DNA from: Sphingomonas sp. CCH9-E2
GTDB lineage: Bacteria > Pseudomonadota > Alphaproteobacteria > Sphingomonadales > Sphingomonadaceae
DNA length: 5,339 bases
Assembly (NCBI RefSeq): GCF_001557215.1
Contig: NZ_LSJM01000211.1
Location: 1-5,339 of the forward strand
Direction: 5' to 3'
Shown: piece after piece, positions 1 through 5,315 of the stretch
How positions within the stretch are numbered: position 1 is the stretch's first letter
Layout: each line of letters begins with the position of its first letter
Notes under the pieces: generated by a model
Told to the model about the DNA's origin: nothing
What the model saw: only the letters and a program-made list of their open reading frames with translations
Database searches by the model: none
Translations under genes and position numbers: made by a program

Positions 1-697
1 CGGGCGGGCCGAGCGCAGGCTCGCCCACCGGGCCGCCATAGAGGAAGGCGGTGGCGCCGGGGGCAACATCGACCTCGACCCGCGCCGCAAGCTCCATGAA
101 CAGGTCGTGCGGATGCTGGCGATCGACCAGCGCGCGGCCATTGGCGGTCTCCCCGGCGGCGAACAGGTTCGGATAGCCGCGACGGCCCATCAGCGGATCG
201 AGGCTGAACATGCCGCGCAGCTCGATCCGCGCGGAATCGCTCAGCGGGCGGCTGGCGGTGACCATGCCCATGCTCTGGACGAACGCCATGTCGTCGCCGC
301 GCGGGCCGCCCTGGCTGGTCACCGCGCCCCAGGCATAGCCATGTGCCATCAGCATCCAGTCGCCGGTCATGACGTGCAGTCCGCCATGCTGACCGCCTTC
401 GGCGGCGGGGAGCAGGGCGGTGCCGGACGCGATCTGGGCGTTGGGCTTGGGCGCCTCGGGAGTGTCGTGCGCTTCGTGCGCGCCATGGTGCTGGTGATCG
501 GTCTTGGCCGGCGCGGGAGTGTGCGTCGGGGTCGGTTCCGCATGTCGACCGTGTTCGTGCGCGGGGGCTGGTGCCGGTGCGGGCGTGGGGGTGGGTGCCG
601 GCATCGTGTGCTGGCCATGGTCATGCGTTTGCGCTGCCGCCGCAACGGGCAGCGCCGTCGCCGCCAGCAGGGCGGCGAGCGTCGTTCGATAGGTCAT
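1..697 (-). CDS. Secreted/outer-membrane-type protein with His-rich linker, probably metal (copper)-associated; 3' end off the window
   Basis: Translating the minus strand from the ATG at 697-695 gives 232 codons with no stop before the window edge, so the C-terminus is missing. The start is supported by a GGAG at 710-707, nine bases upstream. Residues 1-22 form a signal peptide (short basic start, Ala/Leu core, AAA before Gln23). Residues 23-85 are a low-complexity linker rich in Pro, Ala, Thr and His (motifs HDHGQH, HEHGRH, HQHHGAHEAH), which could bind copper or another soft or borderline metal. From about residue 105 a conserved-looking domain begins: GDWMLMAHGYAWG, then GPRGDD, SLDPLMGRRGYPNLFAAGE and LVDRQHPHDLFMEL. 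I recognise this pattern from conserved proteins of unknown function often found near copper-resistance genes in Proteobacteria; that link is recollection, not a search. Outer-membrane location is inferred from the alternating hydrophobic segments. It is probably co-transcribed with the small Cys/His/Met protein 51 bp upstream. The exact function is unknown. Confidence 0.85.
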   Translation of the reverse strand, partial: MTYRTTLAALLAATALPVAAAAQTHDHGQHTMPAPTPTPAPAPAPAHEHGRHAEPTPTHTPAPAKTDHQHHGAHEAHDTPEAPKPNAQIASGTALLPAAEGGQHGGLHVMTGDWMLMAHGYAWGAVTSQGGPRGDDMAFVQSMGMVTASRPLSDSARIELRGMFSLDPLMGRRGYPNLFAAGETANGRALVDRQHPHDLFMELAARVEVDVAPGATAFLYGGPVGEPALGPP

Positions 698-748
698 GAT
701 GCTAAACTCCGTGAATGATCGGGAAGCGGGCTCAGGCCCCGCAGTCGA

Positions 749-1060
749 TCACCCGCGCGGAGGAGGTGGCTCGGGCGTCAGCAGCGCGCCAGTCATCGCG
801 CGGGCGGGGCCGATCGCATCGTGACGCGCAACGAATGTCAGCGGTTCAGCGACCGCGCTCACCTTCATCGTCGACGGCGCGATGCAGCCGACGCACAGGC
901 TCTTGCCCATCGCCGGCACCTTGTCGGGCTGCGGAGCGGGGGCGTCATGCTCCATCGGCATCGCCATCTCGGCCATGTCGTGACACGCCGGTGCCGCCGC
1001 CGCCGGGGCGGGGACGGTGCCGAGCACGAGTGCCAGCAGGATGAGCAGCCGGAAGATCAC
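749..1060 (-). CDS. Small secreted Cys/His/Met-rich protein, putative metal-binding
   Basis: This is a 103-residue protein starting at GTG (1060-1058), with an AAGGG stretch about six bases upstream as a possible ribosome binding site. Residues 1-23 form a clear signal peptide or N-terminal membrane anchor (basic Arg4, then a Leu/Ala core, Ala-rich end). The mature part starts with a dense ligand cluster, ACHDMAEMAMPMEHD (Cys26, His27, Met29, Met32, Met34, Met36, His38). A CxxC motif follows, Cys56-Val-Gly-Cys59, then a polar C-terminus ending in a Pro-rich tail. Cys/His/Met clusters of this kind are typical of periplasmic Cu(I)/Cu(II)-handling proteins, so copper binding is a reasonable inference, though not shown. 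The gene precedes the His-rich envelope protein on the same strand by 51 bp and probably forms one transcription unit with it. I do not recognise a named family with certainty. Confidence 0.8.
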   Translation of the reverse strand: MIFRLLILLALVLGTVPAPAAAAPACHDMAEMAMPMEHDAPAPQPDKVPAMGKSLCVGCIAPSTMKVSAVAEPLTFVARHDAIGPARAMTGALLTPEPPPPRG

Positions 1061-1110
1061 GCCCGGCCCTTATCATTGCCGTCGCGCCAGCGCCACTCTA
1101 CCATGAAGCG

Positions 1111-1950
1111 ATGCCGCCCCCCGATCTCGCCGCCGGACTGCGCAAGCGCCTGATCGGCGTGATCCGCGCCACGTTCAACGATCAGGACAAGGGCGAGAAG
1201 CCGGTCACGCGCAGCGACGCCGCGCTGTTCGCGCGCGAAAGCGTCACCTGGCGCGTCCATGGCGACGTCACCACGATGATGGTCGGCGGCGTTGCCTCGC
1301 TGTTGCTGCAGATGCTCCACCCGGCGGTGCTGGCCGGGGTGTGGGACCATAGCGCGTTCCGCAAGGACATGCTCGGCCGCCTGCGCCGCACCGCGCGCTT
1401 CATCGCCGAAACCACCTATGCCGAACGCAGCATCGCCGAGGCAACCATCGCCAAGGTGCGCGACGTGCATGAGCGGGTGGCTGGCACGCTTCCCGACGGC
1501 ACGCCCTATCGTGCCGACGATCCCGAACTGCTCGCCTGGGTGCATGTCACCGAGATGTGGAGCTTCCTCGCTGCATGGCAGCGCTACGGCGTGCCGGTCA
1601 GTCGCGCGGAAGAGGATGTCTATTACGCCGAAACTGCGCGCGTGGCGGAGGCGCTGGGCGCCGACCCGATCCCGCGCAGCCGGTTCGAGGCGGAGCGGCT
1701 GATCACAGCGATGCGTCCGCAGCTGATGGTCGACGATCGCACCCGCGAAGTCGCCCGCTTCCTGCTGAACCAGCCCTCACCGAGCCTCGCGATGGCCCCG
1801 GCACAGGCGGCGATCTTCGCCGCAGCGGTCGATCTGCTGCCCGACTGGGCGCGCGCGATGCACGGGTTGCAACGTCCGGTCGTCGCGCTGCCGCTGGTGC
1901 GCGGATCGACGCTGGCAATCGCCAAGACATTCCGCTGGGCGTTTCACTAG
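1111..1950 (+). CDS. Oxygenase of the DUF2236 / MpaB / Lcp-like family
   Basis: The protein has 279 residues and matches the pattern I know for DUF2236 proteins (PF09995, the family of fungal MpaB and the latex-clearing protein Lcp). Visible hallmarks are WRVHGD (residues 47-52), a hydrophobic helix ending in LLLQMLHPAVLAGVWDHS (64-81), RLRRTARF followed by TTY (90-103), His120, and AWVHVTEMW (142-150). The invariant-looking His residues (His50, His70, His120, His145) are candidate haem or metal ligands. Lcp is a haem b dioxygenase of polyisoprene, but most bacterial members have no known substrate, so none is assigned here. There is no signal peptide, so it is probably cytoplasmic or membrane-associated. 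The ATG at 1111 is the first usable start in frame; the upstream ribosome binding site is weak. The gene diverges from the small metal-binding protein gene with only 50 bp between starts. The downstream membrane protein lies 34 bp away but seems to have its own promoter. Confidence 0.85.
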   Translation: MPPPDLAAGLRKRLIGVIRATFNDQDKGEKPVTRSDAALFARESVTWRVHGDVTTMMVGGVASLLLQMLHPAVLAGVWDHSAFRKDMLGRLRRTARFIAETTYAERSIAEATIAKVRDVHERVAGTLPDGTPYRADDPELLAWVHVTEMWSFLAAWQRYGVPVSRAEEDVYYAETARVAEALGADPIPRSRFEAERLITAMRPQLMVDDRTREVARFLLNQPSPSLAMAPAQAAIFAAAVDLLPDWARAMHGLQRPVVALPLVRGSTLAIAKTFRWAFH

Positions 1951-1951
1951 C

Positions 1952-1976
1952 GGAACCATTTTTGGGCGCTTAGGTT
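1952..1976 (+). promoter_or_regulatory. EcfG (general stress response) type promoter upstream of the TspO-like gene
   Basis: The sequence reads GGAAC (1952-1956), 16 bases, then GGTT (1973-1976). The established EcfG/SigT consensus of alphaproteobacteria is GGAAC-N16-17-CGTT, so the -35 box is perfect and the -10 box differs in one base. It lies in the short gap between the oxygenase stop and the next start, correctly oriented. The same 11-base core CGGAACCATTT occurs before the glycine-zipper gene. A transcription start six to nine bases after the -10 box would fall almost on the ATG at 1985. Confidence 0.6.
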
Positions 1977-1984
1977 CTCGGACC

Positions 1985-2770
1985 ATGACCCAGACCGCAT
2001 CCCCCTCGAACAGCCGCGTGCGCGCCGTCGCCGCGCTTGTCTTCGCACTCGCTCAGATCCTCGCCCCGCTGTTGCCCGCCATCGGCATCGGCAATCCGGT
2101 CGGCGAACAATCGGCGGATACGCAGACACTGATCACGCCCGCTGGCTGGGCGTTCGCGATCTGGGGACCGCTCTATTTCGGTACCCTGGTCTATGTCGTC
2201 TACCAGCTGCTGCCGCGCCACCGCGACAGCGAACTGGTGCGCCGGATCGGCTGGCATTTCGCGCTCGCCGTGCTCGGCAACGCGCTGTGGGTGACCTATA
2301 CCCAGCTGTTCAGCCTCGGCTTCCCCTCAGTGCTGATCATCGTGTTCACGCTGGTCAATCTTCTCGCGATCCTGCGCGTCTTCGCGGGTACCGCAGCCTT
2401 CACCCTCGCCGAGCGGCTGGCGGTGGTGCTGCCGCTCAGCGCCTTGGCGGGCTGGCTGACCGCCGCGACGATCGTCAACATCGCCGCCGCGCTCAACTTC
2501 CACGGCATCGTGCTGCCCGGACCCGCGCCGTTGATCTCGGCGGCAATCCTGATCGTCGGCGGCGTGATCGTCGCAGCGGCACTGGTCGGCACCGGCGGCA
2601 ACCCGTGGTACCCGATCCCATTCCTGTGGGCGCTGTTCGCGATCCACCAGAAGTCAGGGCAGGTGCATGACGCAATCGCCACCGCGACCATCGTCGCAGG
2701 GCTGCTAGTGGTGGCCACCCTGGTCGTGATGCTGGCCAGCGCAGAGCGGCGGAAGCGGTATTTGGGTTGA
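1985..2770 (+). CDS. Multi-pass membrane protein, TspO/MBR-like (tryptophan-rich sensory protein-like)
   Basis: The protein has 261 residues and is mostly hydrophobic. Likely membrane segments are at about 12-34, 51-75, 88-108, 113-131, 143-169, 182-203 and 230-252, with a possible short one at 209-221. The signature TPAGWAFAIWGPLYFG (51-66), with Trp/Pro-rich segment ends and a later NPWYPIPFLWALFAI (206-220), resembles the long variants annotated as tryptophan-rich sensory protein or TspO/MBR-related. Classical TspO is about 160 residues with five helices and binds porphyrins or cholesterol, so this is a larger, distant relative at best. Ligand and function are unknown. The ATG at 1985 has no good Shine-Dalgarno sequence, and the EcfG-like -10 box ends nine bases upstream, so the mRNA may be leaderless; alternatively translation starts at the GTG at 2018. 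The C-terminus ends in a basic ERRKRYLG tail, which by the positive-inside rule would be cytoplasmic. Confidence 0.75.
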   Translation: MTQTASPSNSRVRAVAALVFALAQILAPLLPAIGIGNPVGEQSADTQTLITPAGWAFAIWGPLYFGTLVYVVYQLLPRHRDSELVRRIGWHFALAVLGNALWVTYTQLFSLGFPSVLIIVFTLVNLLAILRVFAGTAAFTLAERLAVVLPLSALAGWLTAATIVNIAAALNFHGIVLPGPAPLISAAILIVGGVIVAAALVGTGGNPWYPIPFLWALFAIHQKSGQVHDAIATATIVAGLLVVATLVVMLASAERRKRYLG

Positions 2771-2794
2771 GGCACGCAAGCCCAACCCGTTGAT

Positions 2795-2817
2795 TCCCCT
2801 CCCTGCAAGGGAGGGGA
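2795..2817. terminator. Perfect GC-rich hairpin in the convergent gap, possible bidirectional terminator and dispersed repeat
   Basis: A perfect 10-bp stem (2795-2804 with 2808-2817) encloses the three-base loop GCA; the arms are TCCCCTCCCT and AGGGAGGGGA. It lies in the 60-bp gap between two converging genes, where a two-way terminator is expected, but no T-run follows on either strand, so termination would depend on the hairpin alone. The sequence also resembles the CCCCTCCC...GGGAGGGG intergenic repeats common in sphingomonad genomes (from recollection). A related element lies at 5246-5300. Confidence 0.55.
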
Positions 2818-2830
2818 GTTGCCCGGTGGA

Positions 2831-3931
2831 TCAGACGTTAAACCGGAACAGCATCACGTCGCCGTCCTGGACGACATATTCCTTGCCTTCCGACCGCAGC
2901 TTGCCGTTGTCGCGCGCACCGGTTTCGCCGTTGAACTTGACGTAATCGTCGAACGCGATCGTTTCGGCGCGGATGAAGCCGCGTTCGAAATCGGTGTGGA
3001 TCTCGCCCGCCGCCTGCGGCGCCTTGGCCCCGACATGGGTGGTCCAGGCGCGCGCTTCCTTCGGCCCGACGGTGAAGAAGGTCAGCAGGTGCAGCAGCGA
3101 ATAGCCCGCACGGATCACGCGGGCCAGGCCGGTTTCGGTCAGCCCCAGCTCGGCCAGGAACTCGCCGCGCTCTTCGGCGGGCATGGTCGCGATCTCGGCC
3201 TCGATCGCGGCGGAGACGACCACGGCCTGCGCGCCCTCGGCCTTCGCCTTTTCGAACACGCGCGCGGAGTAATCATTCCCGTCTGCGGCATGCTCTTCAT
3301 TGACGTTGCAGACATAGAGCACCGGCTTGGCGGTGATCAGCTGCGCCTGCTTGAGCACGCGCTCCTCTTCCGCATCGTTCGGTTCGACCAGCCGGGCAGG
3401 CTTGCCCTCGCGCAACAGGTCCAGCGCTTTGCCCAGCACCGATGCCGCGATCTTGGCTTCCTTGTCGCCTTGCGCCGCCTTTTTCTGAAGGTTCGGCACG
3501 CGCTTCTCGAGGCTTTCGAGGTCGGACAGCATCAGCTCGGTCTCGACCGTCTCGGCGTCGGCAATCGGATCGACCTTGTTGTCGACATGCTGGATGTCGT
3601 CATTCTCGAAACAGCGCAGGACATGGACGATCGCGTCCACCTCACGAATGTTGCCGAGGAACTGGTTGCCCAGGCCCTCGCCCTTGCTCGCGCCGCGCAC
3701 CAGGCCTGCGATGTCGACAAAGCCGAGCTGGGTTTCGATGATCTTGGCCGATCCGGCGATCTTCGCCAGCGCGTCCAGCCGGTCGTCGGGGACCGCGACA
3801 TTGCCGACATTCGGCTCGATCGTGCAGAAGGGATAGTTGGCCGCCTGCGCCGCCGCAGTCTGCGTCAGCGCGTTGAAAAGCGTCGATTTGCCGACGTTCG
3901 GCAGGCCGACAATGCCGCAGCGAAAGCCCAT
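2831..3931 (-). CDS. ychF: Redox-/ribosome-associated P-loop ATPase YchF (OLA1 family)
   Basis: This is a 366-residue protein of full family length and unmistakable sequence. The P-loop is GLPNVGKST (residues 9-17), switch II is DIAGLV (73-78), and the base-recognition motif is NVNE (209-212) instead of the GTPase NKxD, which in characterised YchF/OLA1 proteins explains the preference for ATP. The G5-like VSAAIE is at 239-244. A charged helical coiled-coil insertion spans about 128-205, and a TGS domain occupies roughly 280-366 (FFTVGPKEARAWT, then AAGEIHTDFERGFIRAE). As in the family, a hydrophobic residue (Leu77) replaces the catalytic Gln of Ras-like proteins. YchF is a cytosolic, ribosome-binding protein implicated in translation and the oxidative stress response. 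The ATG at 3931-3929 begins the canonical MGFRCGIVGLPNVGKST, with a modest AAGAG upstream. It stands alone here, not next to pth as in many bacteria, and follows a strong terminator. Confidence 0.98.
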   Translation of the reverse strand: MGFRCGIVGLPNVGKSTLFNALTQTAAAQAANYPFCTIEPNVGNVAVPDDRLDALAKIAGSAKIIETQLGFVDIAGLVRGASKGEGLGNQFLGNIREVDAIVHVLRCFENDDIQHVDNKVDPIADAETVETELMLSDLESLEKRVPNLQKKAAQGDKEAKIAASVLGKALDLLREGKPARLVEPNDAEEERVLKQAQLITAKPVLYVCNVNEEHAADGNDYSARVFEKAKAEGAQAVVVSAAIEAEIATMPAEERGEFLAELGLTETGLARVIRAGYSLLHLLTFFTVGPKEARAWTTHVGAKAPQAAGEIHTDFERGFIRAETIAFDDYVKFNGETGARDNGKLRSEGKEYVVQDGDVMLFRFNV

Positions 3932-4003
3932 GGGTCTCTTGGTCCTGTGATCCGGGAAAGGCGCGCAAATACGCCGGAGACAGGCAAAAGGCTAGACCAT
4001 GAA

Positions 4004-4035
4004 AAGACCCGCCGGTCGCGAGACCGGCGGGTCTT
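4004..4035 (-). terminator. Strong intrinsic terminator of the glycine-zipper gene
   Basis: A perfect 14-bp stem (4004-4017 with 4022-4035) encloses a four-base loop (4018-4021, GCGA on the plus strand). Read on the minus strand, the stem ends in GGGTCTT and continues TTC, giving the T-rich tail TCTTTTC. It begins 18 bases after the stop of the glycine-zipper gene. It should therefore end that transcript and isolate ychF. The plus-strand tail (TCTTGTTGC) is much less U-rich. Confidence 0.85.
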
Positions 4036-4053
4036 GTTGCTCGTGCGCTCCGA

Positions 4054-4518
4054 TCAACGGCAGCGCACGTTGCCGCGATCGATCTCCCGGCCCAGCACGG
4101 CGCCGCCAGCGCCGCCCAGGATCACGCCGAGCAGATCGCCATTGCCGATCGCGCCGCCCAGAATGCCGCCCAGCGCGGCACCGACGACAAGGCCGGTCGT
4201 GCCGTCATTGCGACGGCAATAATAGCGGCCGTCGCGCCCGCGATAGACCTGATCCTGCCGGCTCAGGCGACGCTCGCGATAATTGCCCTGACGGTAGCTG
4301 CGCGACGCATCCCAGTTGCGGTCGCTGCCGCGCCAGCGATAGTCACGGTCGCGATAGTCGCGGCGATCGTCCCAGCGCCGGTCGCGGCGCTCATTATATT
4401 CACGGTCACGCTGACGCTCGCGCTCTTCCCAGCTCTGGGCGTGCGCCGTGCTCGACAGCAGCGGCGCAGCCGGAACCGCCAGGGTCACGGCCAGCAATGC
4501 GGTAATTGCCTTGTTCAT
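4054..4518 (-). CDS. Secreted glycine-zipper protein with Arg/Asp-rich linker
   Basis: The protein has 154 residues when started at the ATG at 4518-4516, which has the best spacing (seven bases) from the GGAG at 4529-4526. The adjacent ATG at 4521 would add one Met. Residues 1-27 are a signal peptide ending in AHA before Gln28. Residues 29-90 are a highly charged Arg/Asp/Tyr/Trp-rich segment (repeats such as RDRDYRW and RRDRRWDDRRDYR), probably disordered. A short conserved block YRGRDGRYYCRRNDGTTG (92-109) precedes the glycine zipper (about 109-144, GAALGGILGGAIGNGDLLG then GAGGAVLG), which would form a helical hairpin in or against a membrane. Cys101 and the near-terminal Cys153 could form a disulfide bond. 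This architecture is common in sphingomonad envelope proteins annotated as glycine zipper 2TM domain proteins; the role is unknown, but envelope stress is plausible given the EcfG-type promoter upstream. The gene is closed by a strong terminator. Confidence 0.88.
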   Translation of the reverse strand: MNKAITALLAVTLAVPAAPLLSSTAHAQSWEERERQRDREYNERRDRRWDDRRDYRDRDYRWRGSDRNWDASRSYRQGNYRERRLSRQDQVYRGRDGRYYCRRNDGTTGLVVGAALGGILGGAIGNGDLLGVILGGAGGAVLGREIDRGNVRCR

Positions 4519-4535
4519 CATCAATCTCCCGATGG

Positions 4536-4548
4536 ACGGTTGAACCGT
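4536..4548. repeat. 13-bp inverted repeat overlapping the -10 box
   Basis: ACGGTT-G-AACCGT is a perfect palindrome with a one-base centre. It covers the -10 element (4543-4546) and the likely transcription start of the glycine-zipper gene. An operator for an additional regulator is possible, but short palindromes also occur by chance in GC-rich DNA. Confidence 0.4.
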
Positions 4549-4568
4549 GTCATCGGCGAAATGGTTCC
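4543..4568 (-). promoter_or_regulatory. EcfG (general stress response) type promoter of the glycine-zipper gene
   Basis: On the minus strand GGAAC (4568-4564) is followed by 17 bases and GGTT (4546-4543), close to the established EcfG consensus GGAAC-N16-17-CGTT. A start site six to eight bases further would lie near 4536, giving a leader of about 18 bases containing the GGGAGA ribosome binding site (4530-4525) and then the ATG at 4518. The geometry is complete and consistent, which makes this the better supported of the two EcfG-like sites. Confidence 0.7.
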
Positions 4569-4583
4569 GTCCCGGGCGCGAAG

Positions 4584-5183
4584 TCAGCGATAGTTGAAAC
4601 TGACGCTGATCCGCTCGCCCTTGCCGGTATGGGGTGTCACCTCATGCCGCAGCCAGCTTTCCCACAGGAAGATGCTGCCCGGCTCCGGCTGGGCATAGAC
4701 GAAGGTCTGCAGCTCCTCCGGCGCGTCGGGGCGGCGGGGCGGGGCGGCCATCAGCATCGGCAGGCGCGGATCCTCCAGCTTGAGCGCGCCCGCGCCCGGA
4801 GGCACGTCGACATAGATGGTGCCGGACACCACGCTGTGCGGGTGGATATGCCCCGAATGGGTGCCGCCGGGCTTGAGGATATTCACCCACAGGCTGTCGA
4901 GCCTGAGCTTGCGCGACAGGTCGAGTGCGCAGGCATCGGCAAAGCGCGCGACATGGCGGTTGAGGTGGCGGACCAGATCGCCAAAGCGCGGGTCGCGGTC
5001 GGGCAGATCGTCGAGCGAGGCGTAGCTGGTATAGCCGCGATAGCCATGCTCCTTCGACCAGCGCTGCCCCGCGCGATCCTGCTCGGCGAGGTCGCGACAG
5101 GCATCGGCCAGTTCGGCGAGCAACACGGCGTCGTCGAGCTGCGTCTGCGAAAAGCGGGTAGCGAACAGCGTCTTGATCGTCAT
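4584..5183 (-). CDS. Putative 2OG-Fe(II) oxygenase, TIGR02466 / 2OG-FeII_Oxy_5 type
   Basis: The protein has 199 residues from the ATG at 5183-5181 (MTIKTLFATRF), the natural start: the frame stays open to 5330, but the added 49 residues are Pro/Arg-rich repeat-derived sequence. No clear Shine-Dalgarno is visible, only GGGCGGG next to the start. Hallmarks of this family are SLWVNILKPGGTHSGHIHPHSVVSGTIYV (97-125), which supplies the first iron ligand from His112 or His114, then LKLEDPR (134-140), GSIFLWESWLRHEV (169-182) with the second His ligand at His180, and ERISVSFNYR (190-199), where Arg191 should bind 2-oxoglutarate. Proteins of this type couple 2-oxoglutarate decarboxylation to hydroxylation of an unknown substrate; related genes occur widely in alphaproteobacteria and marine phages. 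No signal peptide, so probably cytosolic. The glycine-zipper gene follows 65 bp downstream on the same strand but seems to have its own promoter. Confidence 0.88.
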   Translation of the reverse strand: MTIKTLFATRFSQTQLDDAVLLAELADACRDLAEQDRAGQRWSKEHGYRGYTSYASLDDLPDRDPRFGDLVRHLNRHVARFADACALDLSRKLRLDSLWVNILKPGGTHSGHIHPHSVVSGTIYVDVPPGAGALKLEDPRLPMLMAAPPRRPDAPEELQTFVYAQPEPGSIFLWESWLRHEVTPHTGKGERISVSFNYR

Positions 5184-5245
5184 CCCGCCCGCACAGCATG
5201 GACGCGGGGGCGGCGCAAGCGGCGCGGGTTGAAAAGACCGATTCT

Positions 5246-5315
5246 TCCCCTGCGCCGCAGGGGAGGGGGACCGCCCGCGAAGCGGGTGGTGGAGGGGCGG
5301 CCGCGCAGACGGCCG
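5246..5315. repeat. GC-rich intergenic repeat with consecutive hairpins
   Basis: The stretch contains a stem TCCCCTGC/GCAGGGGA (5246-5253 with 5257-5264), a second small stem CCCGC/GCGGG (5274-5278 with 5282-5286), and two copies of the palindrome CGGCCG near its right end. On the minus strand it reads CCCCTCCACCACCCGCTTCG and onward, a form I recognise as a frequent dispersed intergenic element in sphingomonads and relatives. The rest of 5184-5339 has no convincing gene, RBS or RNA. It is related in style, but not identical, to the hairpin at 2795-2817. Confidence 0.55.

Noticed and set aside
107..718. Plus-strand open frame of 203 codons opposite the His-rich envelope protein
   Set aside because: The minus strand has a signal peptide, RBS and conserved-looking motifs; the plus-strand product is Arg/Gly-rich low complexity.
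724..742. Small inverted repeat (GGGC-loop-GCCC) between the two putative metal-binding genes
   Set aside because: Only four to five base pairs and no T-run; too weak to call a terminator or attenuator.
1061..1110. Divergent promoter region between the small metal-binding gene and the oxygenase
   Set aside because: Promoters may well lie here, but I could not identify a convincing -35/-10 pair, EcfG boxes or a metal-regulator operator such as a CueR-type dyad.
1057..1545. Minus-strand frame of 162 codons opposite the DUF2236 oxygenase
   Set aside because: It overlaps the conserved oxygenase core and the start of the small metal-binding gene, and has no RBS or family features.
2819..4222. 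Long plus-strand open frame (467 codons) antisense to ychF and reaching into the glycine-zipper gene
   Set aside because: It lies opposite an unambiguous, fully conserved YchF; open antisense frames of this length are a usual by-product of GC-rich codon use, and the translation has no recognisable domain. It also crosses the strong terminator hairpin.
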